In this document: in pieces, positions 17,137-24,968 of the stretch
Numbering within the stretch: position 1 is the first letter of the stretch
Layout of the letters: the number at the start of each line of letters is the position of its first letter
Assembly: GCA_946999425.1 (NCBI GenBank)
Contig: CAMQDG010000003.1
Coordinates: 1-53,696, forward strand
Reading direction: 5' to 3'
Source of the DNA: an uncultured Peptoniphilus sp.
GTDB taxonomy: Bacteria > Bacillota > Clostridia > Tissierellales > Peptoniphilaceae
Length of the DNA: 53,696 nucleotides
Notes under the pieces: model-generated
The model's database searches: none
What the model was told of the DNA's origin: nothing
What the model saw: only the letters and a program-made list of their open reading frames with translations
Position numbers and translations under genes: made by a program

Positions 17137-18230
17137 AAAAATTCATTTTTATTTTATCTATTTTATTTTTATTTCAGTTTACATATGCTGAAGAAAATAC
17201 TTTTTTAAATGTTAAAATAGGTAAAAGTTATAAGCAAAATTTTAAAGTGGAATTAAAAACTGATGGATCATTTTCTATTGATTATGATGAAAATAACAAG
17301 ACTCCATTAAACACTAAAGCTTTATATGTTGTTTATGATGGAACTTCTATAAATGTTTTTAAAGGAAATACAATTATAGTTAAGGATTTTCCTCAAAAGG
17401 GGGAAATTTTAATAAGTTCAGATAAGCCTATTAAAATTGGAAAAAGATCTTATAGGGGAAAAATATCTTTTCGTATAAATAATAAGAATTTAGATATCAT
17501 AAATAATGTAGAAATTGAAGATTATTTAAAGGGAGTAGTTCCAAAAGAATTATCTGCAGAATATCCTCTGGAAGCTCTGAAAGCTCAAGCAATTACATCA
17601 AGAAGCTTTGCAATTGCAAATATAAATAAAAATAAGTCTAAGGGATATAATCTTGATGATACAACAGCATGCCAAGTTTATTTTGGTTTTGGAGCGGAAA
17701 AAGAAAGAAGCAATAAAGCTGTTGATGCAACAAAGGGAATGTATGCCATGTATGATGGAAAAGTTGCCAATACAATTTTTGGTGCATCTTCAGGAGGAAG
17801 AACCGCTGAGGTTTCAGAAGTTTGGGGTGGAAAACAAATCCCTTATTTAATAAGTTTTGACGATTCACAGTTTTCATCACATCCATGGACAGTCACAGTA
17901 AGCAAAAATGATTTGAATAAAAAACTTGGAAAAGATGTTTATTCATTAAATATAAAAGATTTTGATTCTTCAGGTAGAGTAAAATCTTTACTAATAAATA
18001 ATTCAGATGAAATGAAAGGTACAAAATTTAGAAGCCTACTCGGAAATGTTAAATTTAAATCTACTTTATTTACTATTGAAGATGCCGGCGATTCATTTGT
18101 GTTTAAGGGTCAAGGCTACGGACATGGTGTAGGTTTAAGCCAGTATGGAGCTGTTCAAATGGCAAAACAAGGTTATAATGCAGAAGATATTATGAAATAT
18201 TATTTTAAAGGTGTAGAGATTAAAAAATGA
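17133..18230 (+). CDS. SpoIID/LytB-domain secreted protein
   Basis: A 365-residue protein with a signal peptide (residues 1-19, likely cleaved after FTYA). The SpoIID domain spans about 110-360. It includes the catalytic-type glutamate in VVPKELSAEYPLEALKAQA (Glu139), ARG-type segments TSRSFAIA and ASSGGRTAEVSEVWGG, and the terminal GQGYGHGVGLSQYGA. SpoIID is a peptidoglycan lytic transglycosylase for engulfment; family members in non-sporulating anaerobes act on vegetative wall. No other sporulation gene is visible here. It overlaps ruvB and queA by 4 bases each. Confidence 0.93.
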   Translation: MKKFIFILSILFLFQFTYAEENTFLNVKIGKSYKQNFKVELKTDGSFSIDYDENNKTPLNTKALYVVYDGTSINVFKGNTIIVKDFPQKGEILISSDKPIKIGKRSYRGKISFRINNKNLDIINNVEIEDYLKGVVPKELSAEYPLEALKAQAITSRSFAIANINKNKSKGYNLDDTTACQVYFGFGAEKERSNKAVDATKGMYAMYDGKVANTIFGASSGGRTAEVSEVWGGKQIPYLISFDDSQFSSHPWTVTVSKNDLNKKLGKDVYSLNIKDFDSSGRVKSLLINNSDEMKGTKFRSLLGNVKFKSTLFTIEDAGDSFVFKGQGYGHGVGLSQYGAVQMAKQGYNAEDIMKYYFKGVEIKK

Positions 18231-19264
18231 GTTTAAAAACAAGTGATTTTTATTATGATTTGCCAAAAGAATTAATTGCGCAACATCCTCTCGAAGACAG
18301 ATCGTCTTCGAGACTTTTAATTGCAAATAGATATGACAAAAATTTAAAAGAAGATATTTTTAAAAATATTATTAATTATTTAAATAAGGGAGATGTTTTA
18401 GTAATTAATAATACAAAAGTAATTCCTGCAAGGATTCATGGTCATAGAGAGGATAAAGAAGAAAACATAGAAATTCTTCTTTTAACAAGGAAAGGGGATA
18501 TATGGGAATGCCTTGTTAAGCCTGGCAAGAAGGTTAAAATTGGAACTGAAATAATTTTTAGTGACAAACTTAAAGCAGAAGTTATAGATATAAGTGAAGA
18601 TGGAAATAGATTTATTAAATTTATATATGAAGGAATATTTGAAGAAATATTAGATCAACTTGGAGAAATGCCACTTCCACCATATATTAAAGAAAAACTT
18701 GATGACCAAACAAGATATAATACGGTTTATTCAAAAATAGAAGGTTCAGCAGCAGCACCTACAGCAGGATTACACTTTACAAAAGAGCTTTTGGAACAGA
18801 TAAAAAATAAGGGTATAAAAATTGCACCAATAACACTTCATGTTGGACTTGGAACTTTTAGACCTGTAAAAGTTGATGATATTGAAAAACATCATATGCA
18901 TTCTGAATATTATATGGTATCAGAGGAATCAGCAAATATAATAAATGATGCTAAGAAAAAGGGAAATAAAATTATTGCTGTCGGAACAACTTCAATGAGA
19001 ACTCTTGAAAGTGTCGCTAATAAAGATGGAATGCTAAAAAAAACAAGTGGGTGGACCGACATATTTATTTATCCTGGCTATGAATTTAAGTGTGTTGATT
19101 CTTTGATAACTAATTTTCATTTACCTGAATCAACTTTATTAATGCTTGTAAGCGCTTTTTCATCAAAAGATATAATCTTTAATGCTTATGAGTACGCTAT
19201 AAAAAATAAATTTAGATTTTTTAGCTTTGGAGATGCTATGTTTTTAAGGGGGAAAGATGTTTAA
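18227..19264 (+). CDS. queA: S-adenosylmethionine:tRNA ribosyltransferase-isomerase QueA
   Basis: A 345-residue enzyme that transfers the ribosyl part of SAM to preQ1-tRNA, forming epoxyqueuosine. Conserved blocks include FYYDLPKELIAQHPLEDRSSS, VINNTKVIPARIHGH, EGSAAAPTAGLHFT, LHVGLGTFRPV and TNFHLPESTLLMLVSAF. It overlaps the previous gene by 4 bases and tgt by 8, its usual partner. A strong intragenic hairpin lies at 18289-18313. Confidence 0.98.
   Translation: MSLKTSDFYYDLPKELIAQHPLEDRSSSRLLIANRYDKNLKEDIFKNIINYLNKGDVLVINNTKVIPARIHGHREDKEENIEILLLTRKGDIWECLVKPGKKVKIGTEIIFSDKLKAEVIDISEDGNRFIKFIYEGIFEEILDQLGEMPLPPYIKEKLDDQTRYNTVYSKIEGSAAAPTAGLHFTKELLEQIKNKGIKIAPITLHVGLGTFRPVKVDDIEKHHMHSEYYMVSEESANIINDAKKKGNKIIAVGTTSMRTLESVANKDGMLKKTSGWTDIFIYPGYEFKCVDSLITNFHLPESTLLMLVSAFSSKDIIFNAYEYAIKNKFRFFSFGDAMFLRGKDV
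18289..18313 (+). other. Intragenic hairpin near the 5' end of queA
   Basis: The arms TCTCGAAGAC and GTCTTCGAGA form a perfect 10-bp stem around an AGATC loop, followed by ACTTTTAATT. It lies about 60 bases into queA and depends on the unusual serine codons TCG-TCT-TCG. Confidence 0.6.
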
Positions 19265-20372
19265 ATACGAATTATTAGCTCATTCATCTGAATGTAAGGC
19301 AAGAGTCGGAAGGATAACTACAGATCATGGGACTATAGAAACCCCAATATTTATGCCTGTAGGTACAAGAGCCACAGTAAAAACAATGACTCCTGAAGAA
19401 GTAAAAGAATTAGGTGCCCAAATAATTTTATCCAATACCTATCATTTATTTTTAAGACCTGGGAAAGATATTATTAACAAAGCTGGTGGGCTTCATAAAT
19501 TTATGAATTGGAATAAGCCTATTCTAACTGACAGTGGAGGATTTCAAGTATTTTCTTTAAGTAAAAGACGTAAAATAACAGAAGAAGGTGTTGAATTTAG
19601 ATCTCATATAGATGGGTCAAAACAGTTTATATCTCCTGAAATTTCTATAGATATGCAAAATACTCTTGGTTCAGATATTATAATGGCTTTTGATGAATGT
19701 GCACCTTATCCTGCAAGCAGATCTTATATTGAGCACTCAATGATGAGAACTAGTCGTTGGGCTAAGAGATGTAAAGAATTTCATAAAAATACCGATAAAC
19801 AAGCTTTATTTGGAATTGTACAAGGTGGAATGTATAAGGATTTAAGAGAAATATCAGCTAAAAGTTTAGTAGATTTAGATTTTCCAGGATATGCAGTTGG
19901 TGGGTTAAGCGTTGGAGAACCTAAAGATTTAATGATAGACGTTTTAAATTTTACAACTGATTATTTACCTGAAAATAAACCAAGATATTTAATGGGAGTA
20001 GGAAGCCCAGACTATTTATTTGAAGCAGTACAATACGGAATAGATATGGCTGATTGTGTTCTTCCTACAAGAATTGCAAGAAATGGAACTGCAATGACAT
20101 CAAAGGGAAAACTTGTAATTAAAAATGCCAAATACAAAGAAGACTTTACACCCCTTGATCATAATTGTGATTGCTATACATGTAAAAATTATTCAAGAGC
20201 TTATATAAGGCATTTGTTTAATGTAAATGAGATTCTTGCATATAGACTTGTAACTATTCACAATCTACATTTTCTTTTAAATTTAATGAAGGGAATAAGG
20301 AAATCAATTATTGATGATAGGTTTATGGAATTTAAAAATAACTTTTATAAAAATTATGGATATGAAAAATAA
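19257..20372 (+). CDS. tgt: tRNA-guanine transglycosylase Tgt
   Basis: A 371-residue enzyme that swaps guanine 34 for preQ1 in GUN-anticodon tRNAs. It has the nucleophile region NKPILTDSGGFQVFSL, the second aspartate segment CVLPTRIARNGTAM, and a zinc site CDCYTCKNYSRAYIRHL followed by TIHNLHF. Length and motifs are of the bacterial type. It is the last gene of the ruvC-to-tgt run and meets the opposing gene at a shared hairpin. Confidence 0.98.
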   Translation: MFKYELLAHSSECKARVGRITTDHGTIETPIFMPVGTRATVKTMTPEEVKELGAQIILSNTYHLFLRPGKDIINKAGGLHKFMNWNKPILTDSGGFQVFSLSKRRKITEEGVEFRSHIDGSKQFISPEISIDMQNTLGSDIIMAFDECAPYPASRSYIEHSMMRTSRWAKRCKEFHKNTDKQALFGIVQGGMYKDLREISAKSLVDLDFPGYAVGGLSVGEPKDLMIDVLNFTTDYLPENKPRYLMGVGSPDYLFEAVQYGIDMADCVLPTRIARNGTAMTSKGKLVIKNAKYKEDFTPLDHNCDCYTCKNYSRAYIRHLFNVNEILAYRLVTIHNLHFLLNLMKGIRKSIIDDRFMEFKNNFYKNYGYEK

Positions 20373-20400
20373 GTGTCAAATAAATGACACTTATTTTTTT
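20365..20400. terminator. Bidirectional terminator between tgt and the MoCF gene
   Basis: The arms 20365-20378 and 20385-20398 form a perfect 14-bp stem around a 6-base loop, A-rich on the left and T-rich on the right, so it can act on both strands. It overlaps the ends of both converging genes. Confidence 0.9.
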
Positions 20401-21317
20401 TCTAATTTTTGAATTCTATAATGAACGTGATAATATTTAATATTAAATCCCTCTGAATTTAATAGCTTTGCAATTTGTCTTGCTCCCATGCCTAAACTTC
20501 TATAATGTAAAATCCTTTCTTGTAAAAACTCTTCATGATTTTTTAATTTTACAATTTTTTTATACTTTTCTTCATAAATTTCAATTAATTTTTTTTCCAT
20601 TAAATCTAAAATAAATTTTTCTGATTCATTAATATTATCAATAAAAATTTTTGCGAGGGGAATACACTCATCTTGAGGACCTGGTAAATTTAAAATTGTA
20701 GAATTTTTTGCTTTGTGTAAACTTATTCTTGAAAATAAATGTCCATTATCTCCATAAAATTCTCTAAAATTATCTTTAAATTTATTTCCGATAGCAGATT
20801 GAACTAAATCTTTACCGAATAAATTATTATACCTGTGTCCGCCTCCTGTTCCGCCTATAAAAATAATAAAGTCGTAATTTTCATTTAAAACAGAATTTAA
20901 AGTATTAGAAATAACCATTTCATCATCATCTAAAGGTCTGAGTTTTTTTATTGTAGAACCTGGAAACTTTTCTATAATAAGCTTTGAAATTTCAGGAGTA
21001 TTTTCGTCGGAAATAGTACCAGATAAAATTTCATTTCCTGTTGGTATAAGTAAAAAATTATAAGTTTTATAAAAAGTTTTTCCTTTATATTTATTCAAAA
21101 TTTCTTCTAATAAATCATAGATTTCTTCAGATTTTAACCTAATATCATCTTCATACATATCCAGCATTCTGATAATTAAACCTTTGTCACTTACTCCTAT
21201 TATTTCAAGAGGTGTATTTAATTTTAAACTTAATTCACGTTTAAAATTATCAACTTTTAAATTTTTTATAAATAAATTTGGAAAAGAAATAATATCATCC
21301 TTGATTAAATAATTCAT
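20391..21317 (-). CDS. Molybdopterin-binding-like (MoCF domain) protein with C-terminal HTH
   Basis: A 308-residue protein. The central part (about 90-250) resembles the MoaB/MogA/CinA molybdopterin-binding fold: LLIPTGNEILSGTISDENTP, IIFIGGTGGGHRYNN and ILNLPGPQDECIPLAK. The last 45 residues (ILHYRSLGMGARQIAKLLN and beyond) look like a helix-turn-helix. Residues 1-85 are unlike MogA. The gene is divergent from larB, with start codons 57 bases apart, so the two probably share a regulatory region. No molybdenum-cofactor genes are visible. A role linked to the Lar cofactor is an inference only. Confidence 0.75.
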   Translation of the reverse strand: MNYLIKDDIISFPNLFIKNLKVDNFKRELSLKLNTPLEIIGVSDKGLIIRMLDMYEDDIRLKSEEIYDLLEEILNKYKGKTFYKTYNFLLIPTGNEILSGTISDENTPEISKLIIEKFPGSTIKKLRPLDDDEMVISNTLNSVLNENYDFIIFIGGTGGGHRYNNLFGKDLVQSAIGNKFKDNFREFYGDNGHLFSRISLHKAKNSTILNLPGPQDECIPLAKIFIDNINESEKFILDLMEKKLIEIYEEKYKKIVKLKNHEEFLQERILHYRSLGMGARQIAKLLNSEGFNIKYYHVHYRIQKLEKK

Positions 21318-21331
21318 AAATACCCCATTTC

Positions 21332-21360
21332 TTGTTATAAATTATACCAAATGTTATACT
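21332..21360 (+). promoter_or_regulatory. Likely larBEC promoter
   Basis: -35 TTGTTA (21332-21337) and -10 TATACT (21355-21360) with a 17-base spacer. On the opposite strand, TATAAT at 21341-21346 could be the -10 for the divergent MoCF-domain gene, so the two promoters would overlap. Confidence 0.65.
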
Positions 21361-21373
21361 TTATTATAAGGAG

Positions 21374-22132
21374 TTGATTGATATAAAAGCCGAAGAATTT
21401 TTAAAAAAAGTACAGGATGGTCAAATATCTCTTGACGAAGGTCTAAAATATTTGCAAAATTTACCTTATCAAGAACTTAATTATGCTAAACTTGACTTTC
21501 ACAGAGAGGTTAGAAATGGTTTTGGCGAAGTTATTTTTTGCCAAGGGAAAGAAGATGAGCATCTTTTAGGTATTTTTGAAAATTTTGCTAATAGAGATTC
21601 AAATGTCTTAGGAACAAGGGCAAATAGTCACCAATATGAACTTATAAAAGAAATTTTACCTGAAATTCAATTTTATGAAGATGCAAGAATATTGAAGATG
21701 GAAAAAAATCCAATTAAGAAAAAGGGAAATGTTTTAGTAGTTACAGGTGGAACTGCCGACATACCTTTTGCAGAAGAAGCAGCTATCACAGCAGAATATT
21801 TCGGCTCAAAAGTCAATAAATTATATGATGTTGGAATCTCAGGACTCCATAGACTTCTAAAAAACCTTGATACCTTAAGAAGTGCAAAAGTAATAATAGC
21901 AGTGGCCGGGATGGAAGGAGCTCTCCCAGGGGTTATTGCAGGTCTGGTTGAAGTTCCTGTTATAGCCCTGCCTACATCTGTTGGATACGGAGCTAATTTT
22001 AAAGGTCTATCAGCTCTTCTGACAATGCTTAATTCATGTGCTGAAGGTATTAATGTAGTAAATATTGATAATGGCTTCGGAGCAGGATATAATGCAGCTC
22101 AAATAAATAGATTAATAGGTGGAGGACATTGA
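21374..22132 (+). CDS. larB: Pyridinium-3,5-biscarboxylic acid mononucleotide synthase LarB
   Basis: About 252 residues. LarB carboxylates and hydrolyses nicotinic acid adenine dinucleotide, the first step to the nickel-pincer nucleotide. The C-terminal half is AIR-carboxylase (PurE)-like: VLVVTGGTADIPFAEEAA, VAGMEGALPGVIAGL, VIALPTSVGYG and GFGAGYNAAQI. The start is unclear: TTG 21374 directly abuts AAGGAG (21368-21373), while better-spaced codons are ATT 21377 and ATA 21383. It overlaps larE by 4 bases. Confidence 0.95.
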   Translation: MIDIKAEEFLKKVQDGQISLDEGLKYLQNLPYQELNYAKLDFHREVRNGFGEVIFCQGKEDEHLLGIFENFANRDSNVLGTRANSHQYELIKEILPEIQFYEDARILKMEKNPIKKKGNVLVVTGGTADIPFAEEAAITAEYFGSKVNKLYDVGISGLHRLLKNLDTLRSAKVIIAVAGMEGALPGVIAGLVEVPVIALPTSVGYGANFKGLSALLTMLNSCAEGINVVNIDNGFGAGYNAAQINRLIGGGH

Positions 22133-22935
22133 ACCTTAAAAATAAAGAAAACCATTTAGAAGAAATTTTAAAAAAATATAAAAAAATTGTAGTTGCTTTC
22201 TCAGGAGGTGTTGATTCAAGTTTTTTACTTGTTAAAGGAATAGAAACCTTGGGAAGGCAAAATGTATTAGCTGTAAATCTAATTTCTTCCATGCAACCTA
22301 AACGTGAAGAAGATTATGCAAAGCATTTTGCTGAAAAATATAAAGCTAATATTATTTATTTAAAAGCTGATGAATATTCTATCAAGGAGTTTGTAGAAAA
22401 CTCAAAAGATAGATGTTATTTTTGTAAACATGCCATATTTACAAAAATAATAGAAGAAAGCAAAAAAAAAGGCTTTAATATTATTTGCGATGGAACGAAT
22501 TATGATGATTTAAATGATTATAGGCCAGGACTTCGAGCCTTAAAAGAATTAAATGTAAAAAGTCCTTTAAAAGAAGCTAAGCTTAGTAAAAATGAAATTA
22601 GAGAGCTTTCTAAAAAAATTAATATAGAAACTTGGAAAAAACCATCAGCTGCTTGTTTAGCTTCAAGGGTTCCATACGGAACGAAAATTAGTCCTGAAAT
22701 AATGAAAAAAGTTGAATTATCAGAGGAATTTTTAAGACAACTTGGATTTATCAATCACAGAGTTAGGTATCATGGAAATATTGCAAGAATTGAGATAAAT
22801 TTAGAGCAAATAAAATTACTTTTAGAAAATAGAGAAAAAATTATTAAAAAGTTTAAAGAGATAGGATTTTTATATGTAACCATGGATTTAAGCGGTTACA
22901 CAATGGGTTCACAAAATTTGGCTATAGGGGGATAA
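22129..22935 (+). CDS. larE: ATP-dependent sacrificial sulfur transferase LarE
   Basis: A 268-residue PP-loop enzyme that adenylates the carboxylates and inserts sulfur to build the nickel-pincer nucleotide precursor. The PP-loop is VVAFSGGVDSS (21-31). Cysteines stand at 96 and 99 (DRCYFCK), 120, and 176 in KPSAACLASR, the last at the position of the sacrificial cysteine described for LarE. The CxxC plus Cys176 set resembles three-cysteine LarE enzymes that bind an iron-sulfur cluster. The TTG start overlaps the larB stop behind GGTGGAGG. Confidence 0.95.
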   Translation: MNLKNKENHLEEILKKYKKIVVAFSGGVDSSFLLVKGIETLGRQNVLAVNLISSMQPKREEDYAKHFAEKYKANIIYLKADEYSIKEFVENSKDRCYFCKHAIFTKIIEESKKKGFNIICDGTNYDDLNDYRPGLRALKELNVKSPLKEAKLSKNEIRELSKKINIETWKKPSAACLASRVPYGTKISPEIMKKVELSEEFLRQLGFINHRVRYHGNIARIEINLEQIKLLLENREKIIKKFKEIGFLYVTMDLSGYTMGSQNLAIGG

Positions 22936-22936
22936 T

Positions 22937-24202
22937 ATGGATTTATATCTTGAATGTTTTTCTGGAATTAGCGGAAATATGTTTATAGGAGCTATGATAG
23001 ACTTGGGAGTTCCTTTTGATTATTTAAAAAAAGAATTAAATAAATTAAACTTAGGAGAATATGACCTCATATGTGAAAGAAGAATAAAAAATGGTATTGA
23101 TTCAAACTATTTTAATGTAATTTTATCTGAAGAAAAAGCTGACCATCATCACGAACATGACCATAATCATGAACATGACCATAATCATGAACATATTCAT
23201 GATCATAATCACGACCAAGGCCACAATCACGAGCATAACCACCATGATCAGGCTCATCGTGGTTTTCACAGAAATCTTTCTCAAATAACAGAAATTATAG
23301 ATAATTCAAGCCTTAGCAGTTTTGTAAAAGAAAAAGCAAAAGAAATATTTTTACACATTGCAAAAGCAGAAGCTAAAATTCATGGTAAAGGCATAAATGA
23401 AGTCCACTTCCATGAAGTTGGAGCAATTGATTCCATAATTGATGCTTGTGGAGCAGCTTTGTGTATAGAATATTTAAAAATAGAAAAAATTTATGCTGGA
23501 ACAGTTTATACAGGAAATGGATTTGTAAATATAGCCCACGGTAAATTTCCTGTGCCGGTTCCTGCTACTCTTGAGATACTTTCCAACACAAACCTCACTA
23601 CAGCTAAGAGCAGCGTCATAGGAGAGCTTGTAACTCCAACAGGTGCTGCAATACTAAAAACTTTTTCTGAACCATTTAAGGGCAATATGAAGACTTTTAA
23701 AACAGGATACGGTTCAGGAAGTAAAGATTTTGACATTCCTAATGTATTAAGAGCCTCATTAATAGAGATTTCAGAAAATGAACAAAATATTTTATGCAAA
23801 AAAATAATTGAAACAAATATTGATGATTCTACTGGAGAAGAACTTGGTTTTGCAAGTGAGAAATTATTTGAAATAGGTGCTTTGGATGTTTGGTATTCAC
23901 CTATATATATGAAAAAAAATAGACCGGCATATAAACTTTCTTGTTTAGTTGATTCAGAATTAGTTGAACAAGCTGCCTATATAATTTTAAAATACACAAA
24001 CTCTATAGGTGTAAGAATTTTAGAAGCTCAAAGAATTGAAATGAAAAGAGACTTTTCAAAAATTGCAGTTAAAGATGGTGAAATCACAGTAAAACATTTA
24101 TCCTATAAAGATATAAGTAAAAAAAGTTTTGAATATGAAGATTTAAAGAAAATTTCACTAAAAACAGGAAAGTCTATACAAGAAATTAAAGAAGAAATAT
24201 AA
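22937..24202 (+). CDS. larC: Nickel-pincer cofactor biosynthesis protein LarC
   Basis: A 421-residue CTP-dependent nickel insertase for the pincer nucleotide. It starts LYLECFSGISGNMFIGAMID and has the conserved HEVGAIDSIID, FPVPVPATLEIL, TPTGAAIL and ETNIDDSTGEELG segments. Residues 70-111 hold 20 histidines alternating with Asp, Asn and Glu, a likely nickel store. It is one continuous frame, unlike the two-frame larC of Lactiplantibacillus. It starts 1 base after larE and ends in a hairpin shared with lexA. Confidence 0.96.
   Translation: MDLYLECFSGISGNMFIGAMIDLGVPFDYLKKELNKLNLGEYDLICERRIKNGIDSNYFNVILSEEKADHHHEHDHNHEHDHNHEHIHDHNHDQGHNHEHNHHDQAHRGFHRNLSQITEIIDNSSLSSFVKEKAKEIFLHIAKAEAKIHGKGINEVHFHEVGAIDSIIDACGAALCIEYLKIEKIYAGTVYTGNGFVNIAHGKFPVPVPATLEILSNTNLTTAKSSVIGELVTPTGAAILKTFSEPFKGNMKTFKTGYGSGSKDFDIPNVLRASLIEISENEQNILCKKIIETNIDDSTGEELGFASEKLFEIGALDVWYSPIYMKKNRPAYKLSCLVDSELVEQAAYIILKYTNSIGVRILEAQRIEMKRDFSKIAVKDGEITVKHLSYKDISKKSFEYEDLKKISLKTGKSIQEIKEEI
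23153..23188 (+). repeat. Two perfect 18-bp tandem repeats in larC
   Basis: Two adjacent copies of GAACATGACCATAATCAT (23153-23170 and 23171-23188), with a degenerate third start, encode part of the His-rich segment. The copy number could vary by slippage without changing frame. Confidence 0.85.
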
Positions 24203-24229
24203 AAAAGACCTCACACGAGGTCTTTTTTT
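24201..24229. terminator. Bidirectional terminator between larC and lexA
   Basis: The 12-bp arms at 24201-24212 and 24217-24228 (core GACCTC/GAGGTC) surround an ACAC loop, with A's before and T's after. It overlaps the larC stop and serves both converging genes. Confidence 0.9.
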
Positions 24230-24239
24230 AATAGACATT

Positions 24240-24857
24240 TTAAAATTTTCTATATAAGCCAACTATTAAGCCGAGTATTTGTAATTCTTTTGTATAAATA
24301 GGACTCATTGTATCATTTTCAGGTTGAAGCCTATACCTATCTTCCTCTTTATAAAAAGTTTTTATAGTAGCTTCATCGCCAAGCAAAGCTAAAACCATAT
24401 CTCCATTATTAGCATAATTTCTTTTTTCTATAATCACATAATCTCCATCAAGAATGCCTGCATTTATCATACTTTCTCCTCGAACTTTTAAAATAAATAA
24501 ATCTCTGTCCTTAGCAAAATCAATAGGTAAGGGATAGGTATCTTCTATGTTTTCAAAAGCTAAAATAGGAGCTCCTGCAGTAACTGTTCCAACAATGGGA
24601 ATATCAACAGTCTTTTTCTTTTGTAAAAATAGATCTGATGATGAATCTAATATTTCTATAGCTCTTGGCTTAGTAGGATCTCTTCTTATGTAACCTAAAA
24701 GTTCCAATTTTTCAAGACTTGAATGAACAGTAGAAGTACTTTTAATAGAGCATCCTTTGCAAATTTCTCTAACAGTAGGGGGGTATCCTTTGCTTTCTAA
24801 AATTTTTTTAATAAACAATAGTATGTTTACTTGTCGTTGGCTTAAATCTTCGTACAT
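24240..24857 (-). CDS. lexA: SOS repressor LexA
   Basis: A 205-residue repressor that self-cleaves when RecA is activated by DNA damage. The N-terminal winged helix begins LSQRQVNILLFIKKILESKG and includes PPTVREICKGCSIKSTSTVH. The cleavage site is Ala94-Gly95 in TAGAP, and the catalytic dyad is Ser129 (GESM) with Lys166 (ATIKTF). It is divergent from the yneA-like gene across 189 bases packed with LexA-box-like sites, which implies autoregulation. Confidence 0.98.
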   Translation of the reverse strand: MYEDLSQRQVNILLFIKKILESKGYPPTVREICKGCSIKSTSTVHSSLEKLELLGYIRRDPTKPRAIEILDSSSDLFLQKKKTVDIPIVGTVTAGAPILAFENIEDTYPLPIDFAKDRDLFILKVRGESMINAGILDGDYVIIEKRNYANNGDMVLALLGDEATIKTFYKEEDRYRLQPENDTMSPIYTKELQILGLIVGLYRKF

Positions 24858-24883
24858 AAATGTCCTCCTTAATAATTTATTTT

Positions 24884-24912
24884 ATTATAACAAAAAAAAA
24901 CATATATTTCAA
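24884..24912 (-). promoter_or_regulatory. lexA: lexA promoter
   Basis: On the minus strand, -35 TTGAAA (24907-24912) and a perfect -10 TATAAT (24884-24889) are 17 bases apart. Two LexA-box-like palindromes lie over its spacer and -35. Confidence 0.85.
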
Positions 24913-24922
24913 ACGTGTGTTT
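24898..24922. promoter_or_regulatory. Two LexA-box-like sites over the lexA promoter
   Basis: AAACATATATTT (24898-24909) and AAACGTGTGTTT (24911-24922) are 13 bases apart, start to start. Both are weaker than GAAC-N4-GTTC, with A for G in the first half-site. They cover the lexA spacer and -35, the expected place for autorepression. Confidence 0.7.
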
Positions 24923-24932
24923 AATTTTTTTC

Positions 24933-24961
24933 TTGACAAAGAACATATTTTCGTTTACTAT
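24933..24961 (+). promoter_or_regulatory. yneA-like promoter with LexA box in the spacer
   Basis: A perfect TTGACA (24933-24938) lies 17 bases before TACTAT (24956-24961). Within the spacer, GAACATATTTTC (24941-24952) matches a LexA half-site plus a near-match. The transcript would begin near 24968. Confidence 0.75.
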
Positions 24962-24968
24962 TGTTTTA

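Noticed and set aside
17133..18230. The SpoIID-domain protein as proof of sporulation
   Set aside because: The domain also occurs in vegetative wall enzymes, and no other sporulation gene lies in the window.
20391..21317. The gene next to larB as lactate racemase LarA
   Set aside because: It has MoCF-type motifs (GGTGGG, LPGPQDE) and is shorter than LarA, with no LarA-like features.
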